Source: Diphasiastrum complanatum
Lineage: Eukaryota > Streptophyta > Lycopodiopsida > Lycopodiales > Lycopodiaceae
Direction: 5' to 3'
Length of the DNA stretch: 64,000 nucleotides
Assembly: GCA_029204225.1 (NCBI GenBank)
Contig: CM055097.1
Coordinates: 62,520,950 to 62,584,949 of the forward strand
Shown here: one piece after another, positions 59,984-64,000 of the stretch
Layout: each line of letters begins with the position of its first letter
How positions within the stretch are numbered: position 1 is the stretch's first letter
The notes under the pieces: generated by a model
What the model was told of the DNA's origin: nothing
Seen by the model: the letters and a program-made list of their open reading frames with translations, nothing else
The model's database searches: none
Position numbers and translations under genes: made by a program

Positions 59984-62060
59984 TTAGAATACACCAGGCC
60001 TTCCACGGACCTTTTCTGACAACCTAACAGGTTCATTGATGAGAACATTTTCTTCACAGAAAGCAGGCCGCAAAATCAAGCAATCCAGATAAAGGCCACC
60101 CTTCCAAAATGAGCAGTCAAGTTCTTTAATATAAAAGTCTAGGTCAAGCTGTTGGGCCTCCAACCTTTGACCTCCCACCACCATTTGACCTATTTCAAAT
60201 TCAAACCATGACTCGAATCCATTTACTGGAATCTGAGCCAAATCCAACTGCTTCTCTATGAGAACTCCATTTGATGTTACAAAGCAGAATTGTAATGGCT
60301 TCTTCCAAGATAAAAAGTGAACTATTCCACCCCGTGGATTGGCGATTTTGAGGCGCCATGCGATAGAGTATGCTCCTGGAATTAAAGAGCATGTCCACTT
60401 TCCACTAACTTCAAACCAGCAGACCGCAAGAAGGTGAGCAACCTGAATGGCAAAAAATCAGCATATATAGAAAAAACTTCAGTAAACGTGATACAATAAG
60501 GAACTTTACAAACTGTCCAGACCTATTTACATTCCTTTGTCACTCAAATCATCATTTAGCAATCAATGTTTATTACAGGTCTCTGAAAACGAAGCGCATG
60601 CAGTCCACCACTTTAAATTCAAAAAAAAAGAACTGAACTATCTAGATGAAGTGGCAAAACCACGGAAACAAAAAAGATTGCAAAGAATACCAAGTGTTGA
60701 ATCTCATGGCATGAAAAACCTGCACTATTGCAATAAATCCGCATTCAAATGACTAACATTTCTCAACTGCCATACGCTTTTGTGCGATTGGAATATCTTC
60801 AAATTAAAATTTTTAGTTCAATGTCATTCAGAAAAGCTTAGAGCAAAGATACATGCAAACAGGAAAGTCACAGAATCTATATCCGACCATTTAAAAGAAC
60901 AAGGAAAACCAAAAGTCTTAGCCAACAAGATTGCTTCCCATCTCATCAATACCCAGGCATATGTTGCTATAAGGGATTTTGAAGAAATCCAAATTTTCTA
61001 TGGGAGGGAGGCCTAGTACTGGCAAAAAAGCAACGAACAAGCAAAAATTAAACGACTGAATAACAAAAAACAAACAGCAACACCGGTAACCTTAATTTTT
61101 AGACAAGATTTAATATGGACAAATAACAAGAAACATTAAGAACAAAACACAAAGAAACAAAAAATTAAAAGCAACACCAGGATCCTTGTATTACAGACAA
61201 GAGCGTGCTAAATATACACAAAACACAAAAAATACAAAAATAGAAAACGGGCTCTTAGATGTCACTTCTAGATAAGTTTAAGCATACAAATGAGTTTTTA
61301 CCTGTTATTTATTTTTTATTCTTCTAAGATGCAATCTTTGTTCTCTTTGAAGATTTCTGATCGCTTTACTGTTTTGCATAAGGCAAAGCTTCTCGTGACC
61401 ACCTTGTTTTATTCTAATAAACCTGATGGAGTAACCAAAAGCGGATTTCTTGTCTCTTTACTGGTAAAAGGGCAAGAAAACCTTCAATGATCATATCCAG
61501 TTGAACCAAACCCAACAACAAAAAAGTTTCCAACTGCTATATGGAACTTCGAAAACTTAATTAGGAAAAAATTGCTAGATAAGACACACGATCGATCTAG
61601 AGCAAAAACGAATTGGGTAAAACAGAATCTCAATTGCTCTTCTCTTTCTGAGAAAAAATTGAACCTTAGAAAAGCATGAGCTCCTTGACGGCTCCCACTT
61701 CCAGAACCGGCAATCGTCTCCCCAGGCTATGTTCATCGCAGACACGGACAGAATCCTACACAAGCCTCCGGAGCGTCTCAGAAGCGAGTACCTCTGCCGT
61801 CGCCCTTCCAGATAGATCCCCTTCAACAAAAGCCCCAAAATTTCCTTCTTATTATTGCAGATTCTGCTCTCCCCGGATTTCTTGCAAATCGCTGCATGAT
61901 CGGAAGGCAGCAGCCCGGCCCACACCGCCCCAGAGCGCACCGCAAGCGCAAAGCTGTGGCAGACGCTGGCCAAGCGGCAGGCGTCCAAGGGAGTGGTGTG
62001 CGAGATAATTGTGACTATGCAATCCAGAGGAAGCTCCCCCAAATTCATTGCCTCTTGCAT
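59984..62060 (-). CDS. F-box protein with PP2-like (phloem lectin-related) domain, 2 exons
   Basis: Coding exons on the minus strand: 62060-61665 (132 codons) and 60442-59984 (152 codons plus stop), joined in phase 0 across a 1222-bp GT-AG intron. The 284-residue product matches the usual size of F-box/PP2 proteins. An N-terminal F-box (LGELPLDCIVTIISH, CRLASVCHSF, about 7-50) should bind SKP1 in SCF ubiquitin ligases. The PP2 domain starts near KKEILGLL and has IAWGDDCRFW (111-120); exon 2 supplies VAHLLAVCWFEVSGKW, IVHFLSWKKP and WFEFEIGQM. Related lectin domains bind N-glycans; binding here is not proven. A second ATG is four codons in (62048). No disabling lesion is seen. Confidence 0.93.
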
Positions 62061-62070
62061 CTACGTTTCT

Positions 62071-62125
62071 TATTGTTAGAGCTATCTATCTTCTATACCT
62101 TATTGTTAGAGCTATCTATCTTCTC
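62071..62125 (-). repeat. 30-bp tandem duplication in the F-box/PP2 leader
   Basis: TATTGTTAGAGCTATCTATC with TTCT is present at 62071 and again at 62101, directly upstream of the start codon on the minus strand. Confidence 0.85.
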
Positions 62126-62127
62126 GC

Positions 62128-62137
62128 TATATATAAA
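62128..62137 (-). promoter_or_regulatory. Candidate TATA box of the F-box/PP2 gene
   Basis: TTTATATATA on the minus strand, about 70 bp upstream of the start codon and correctly oriented. A GT run lies just upstream. Confidence 0.45.
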
Positions 62138-62415
62138 TGTGTGTGTGTGTGTTTTTGTGCTCCACCGCCCACAAAACAAAATCAGAATTAAACCAAAAAG
62201 AAAGCACGATCATCAACAGCCACGTTATGATGCTCACGCACAAGGAACACAGAGGCAAGGCGATGGCAGATGTGCCTCCATCGCCCAGCCAACACAAGGA
62301 AAAGATCAACGAAGTCGATCGCACAAGGAAACTCTCCTCATATCAGAGCTTGCGCCCTCTCTCTCTCTCTCTCAATTCTCCAACCAATTCTCTCTCACCA
62401 TTTCTCCAACCACAT

Positions 62416-62444
62416 TTTAGGGTTTCTGCCATATTTTAGGGTTT
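62416..62444 (-). promoter_or_regulatory. Two telo-box-like motifs upstream of F-box/PP2
   Basis: AAACCCTAAA occurs twice on the minus strand (62416-62425 and 62435-62444), 360-390 bp upstream of the start codon. Telo-boxes in plant promoters are known binding sites for Myb-type telomere-repeat-binding proteins. Function here is inferred. Confidence 0.35.
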
Positions 62445-62788
62445 CTGAGACCCTAATCGCACGCCCCTGGGGCCTTTTCTGAAGTAGGCCCTAAACCTGT
62501 TGAATTCTGCAGTAAATTTTCCTGCCACAGGATGATTCTTCTGTTTCTAGGGCCACGTGTCGATAAGACAGCCTCATTCTTCTTTTGGTCAAAGCAATCT
62601 ATGGCATAGTCAATAGCCCTAACTTTGACTTCAATCAATCAAATCAGGAATCTTTTTGTTGCTACACGTGCTTGGCCCCCTGGGCATTGAGCCATGGCTT
62701 TTACAAGTGTAATGGTTCAAGCCTTGTGACTACACGTAAAATCAGTTTTTAAATGGTGGTGCCTCACAAAACGTAATCTGCGGGGCAA

Positions 62789-62999
62789 ATTTTTTTTACA
62801 GGCACCTTCCGGACAGTGCATGTAAAACTTTTTGCCCGGAAGGTGCGTGTAAAAAATAAGTTACGTAAAAAAAAAAAAAAATGTAAAAACAGAATTCACT
62901 CAAGGGAAGGGCCGGCTCCTCGACCCTTCCGCCTGCGGAAGAATGTGGGCCTCCGCCCTCGGGCACACAATCTTCCGGGGCGGAAGGGCCTCGGAGCAG
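62789..62999. repeat. Two adjacent small foldback units
   Basis: The first (about 62789-62857) has arms with TACAGGCACCTTCCGG and CCGGAAGGTGCGTGTA. The second (about 62908-62999) has arms with CTCCTCGACCCTTCCGCC and GGCGGAAGGGCCTCGGAG. Both lack coding capacity and look MITE-like. A 13-bp A-run separates them, and a C-run of about 16 follows. Confidence 0.6.
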
Positions 63000-63046
63000 G
63001 ACCTCCCCCCCCCCCCCCCTCGAAACTAGAGAATCATGATGTATTA

Positions 63047-63135
63047 AGCTTCTTGGTTTCCAAGAGGAGGCTCGAACCTGGGACCAAAGAAACTTTGGAT
63101 GCCAAGCTAACCAGCTAAGCCAACCCTGTTGGGTT
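63047..63135 (-). repeat. tRNA-like SINE copy F
   Basis: Full-length reverse copy with box A and box B intact, flanked by the 18-bp direct repeat GAGAATCATGATGTATTA (63029-63046 and 63136-63153). Confidence 0.78.
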
Positions 63136-63153
63136 GAGAATCATGATGTATTA

Positions 63154-63182
63154 TGCTTCTTGGTTTCCAAGAGGAGGCTCGA
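63154..63182 (-). repeat. tRNA-like SINE copy G, 5'-truncated at box B
   Basis: Only the last 29 bp of the unit (from GAGCC to the CCAAGAAGC end on the minus strand). It follows the second target copy of SINE F and is itself followed by GATGTATTA (63181-63189), a third partial target copy. Confidence 0.65.
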
Positions 63183-63188
63183 TGTATT

Positions 63189-63334
63189 ATGGAATGAGCA
63201 GGGCACAAGCCATATTGCCTGATAAGGATTTAAAAAAAAAAAAAAAAAATCTGAGCGAGGCCCGGAGGGGCCGAGCTTAAATTTTTTTGGAAAGCTAGAC
63301 CGGGCAAAATGGCATGTGCTCGGCTCCTTCCATT
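63189..63334. mobile_element. Foldback MITE, copy 2
   Basis: Arms of about 60-65 bp with GGGCACAAGCCAT, TTGCCTGATAAGGATT and, on the other side, CCGGGCAAAATGGCATGTGC. The centre contains GAGCGAGGCCCGGAGGGGCC. It matches copy 1 (8813-8958) in arms and layout. It begins right at the SINE target repeat. Confidence 0.65.
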
Positions 63335-63702
63335 GCGTAATGGATACTTGAATTTTTTTCACAAATACATTACGAAGCATAATAGGCAGTTTGACTTTGA
63401 CTGACCACTACAAATGCACCACGTGGCAATACGAACGCCATACGGACGGGGCACAAACAGACAAAAGAAAAGTGCAGAATCTGCCTTTGAAAAAAACACA
63501 TATAATTTCTACTTTTTAATTTGTCTAAAAATGGACATAATATGTTCCCACAATTTTGAAAAAATTTTGGTCCACCAATTTGTGCTTGACACGGAGACGG
63601 TGTACACACCACCGGCCAGTCGGTGCATGACATCTGTCTCGCACATCAGCATGTTTCAACACATGATGTGCGACACGTGTCGAAATTTTTTTTCCCCCGT
63701 AT

Positions 63703-63870
63703 TGACACGTGTCCGGCAGAGGGTATGGCCCGCGTCTGGCCATGCATTGTCGAGTTGCAACACGTGTCAATACGGAGAAGCGAGCAGGGGTAGGCAGAGA
63801 GCGAGTAGCGAGGAGGGAGAGAGCGAGCGAGGGGGAGAAGCGAGCAGGGGACGGAGGGAGCCAAACGAAC

Positions 63871-63931
<61 letters not shown>

Positions 63932-63987
63932 GAGAGAGAGAGAGCGAGAGACAAAGAGGGGCCATACCCTCTGCCGGACACGTGTCA
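63703..63987. mobile_element. 285-bp unit with perfect 28-bp terminal inverted repeats
   Basis: Bases 63703-63730 and 63960-63987 are exact reverse complements over 28 bp, each containing GACACGTGTC and GGCAGAGGGTATGG. The inside is a (GA)n run (about 63872-63946) and purine-rich DNA. A further 16-bp inverted match (CCGTATTGACACGTGT, 63698-63713, against 63761-63776) overlaps the left end. There is no coding capacity and no clear target duplication. It may be a MITE or a palindrome-driven rearrangement. Confidence 0.6.
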
Positions 63988-64000
63988 TGGTTAGATGTGA

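Noticed and set aside
61676-62008. 110-codon plus-strand frame opposite F-box/PP2 exon 1
   Set aside because: It is antisense to the F-box coding exon, with low-complexity Ser/Pro/Arg content.

Overview
The window is nuclear DNA of a land plant. Three host genes can be built with exact exon joins or a long open frame: a secreted purple acid phosphatase (PAP), a PLS-class pentatricopeptide repeat (PPR) protein and an F-box/PP2-like (phloem lectin-related) protein. Almost everything else is transposable-element debris, tandem repeats and very long TC/GA microsatellites. The intronless PPR gene, the TE-filled introns, the (TC)n load and a non-LTR, non-Penelope-canonical reverse transcriptase (RT) relic point to a fern or another non-angiosperm lineage. 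That placement is an inference.

Layout. 0.67-1.1 kb: Ty3/gypsy pol tail, then a possible LTR. 4.56-13.84 kb (+): PAP gene with eight coding exons and 455 codons. Its 4.6 kb first intron carries tRNA-like SINE copies, a foldback MITE and a long GA run; its second intron carries a decayed minisatellite. 14-18 kb: gene-free, with two large tandem duplications. 18.4-20.9 kb (-): a broken Ty1/copia element (LTR, primer-binding site (PBS), leader, start of gag) that abuts a 240-bp-arm inverted repeat and is inserted in a Ty3/gypsy RT. 20.9-22.7 kb (+): the rest of that gypsy pol. 23.9-24.9 kb: unidentified decayed coding sequence. 27.91-33.77 kb (-): an apparently intact Ty1/copia retrotransposon with two 653-bp LTRs that look identical, an AAAAG target duplication and one 1316-codon Gag-Pol frame. 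It sits inside what looks like the LTR of an older element. 34.2-36.7 kb (+): a decayed, unrelated Ty1/copia pol. 38.9-39.35 kb (-): a LINE 3' end with A-tail. 41.4-43.85 kb (+): a decayed RT of an unusual class with no visible endonuclease. 44-47.3 kb: GC-richer repetitive DNA. 47.37-49.5 kb (+): PPR gene. 50-57.3 kb: AT-rich, no recognised gene. 57.4-57.85 kb (-): Ty3/gypsy chromodomain tail. 59.98-62.06 kb (-): F-box/PP2 gene. 62.1-64 kb: foldback elements, SINE, MITE and a G-box-rich inverted-repeat unit.

The host genes do not form a pathway. PAP hydrolyses phosphate esters in the apoplast or vacuole, the PPR protein should bind organellar RNA, and the F-box/PP2 protein should act as a substrate adaptor of SCF ubiquitin ligases. 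The most unusual material is repetitive: an 86-90 bp tRNA-like SINE found mostly as tandem dimers separated by copies of the target site, the captured-sequence foldback beside the broken copia element, and the endonuclease-less RT relic.
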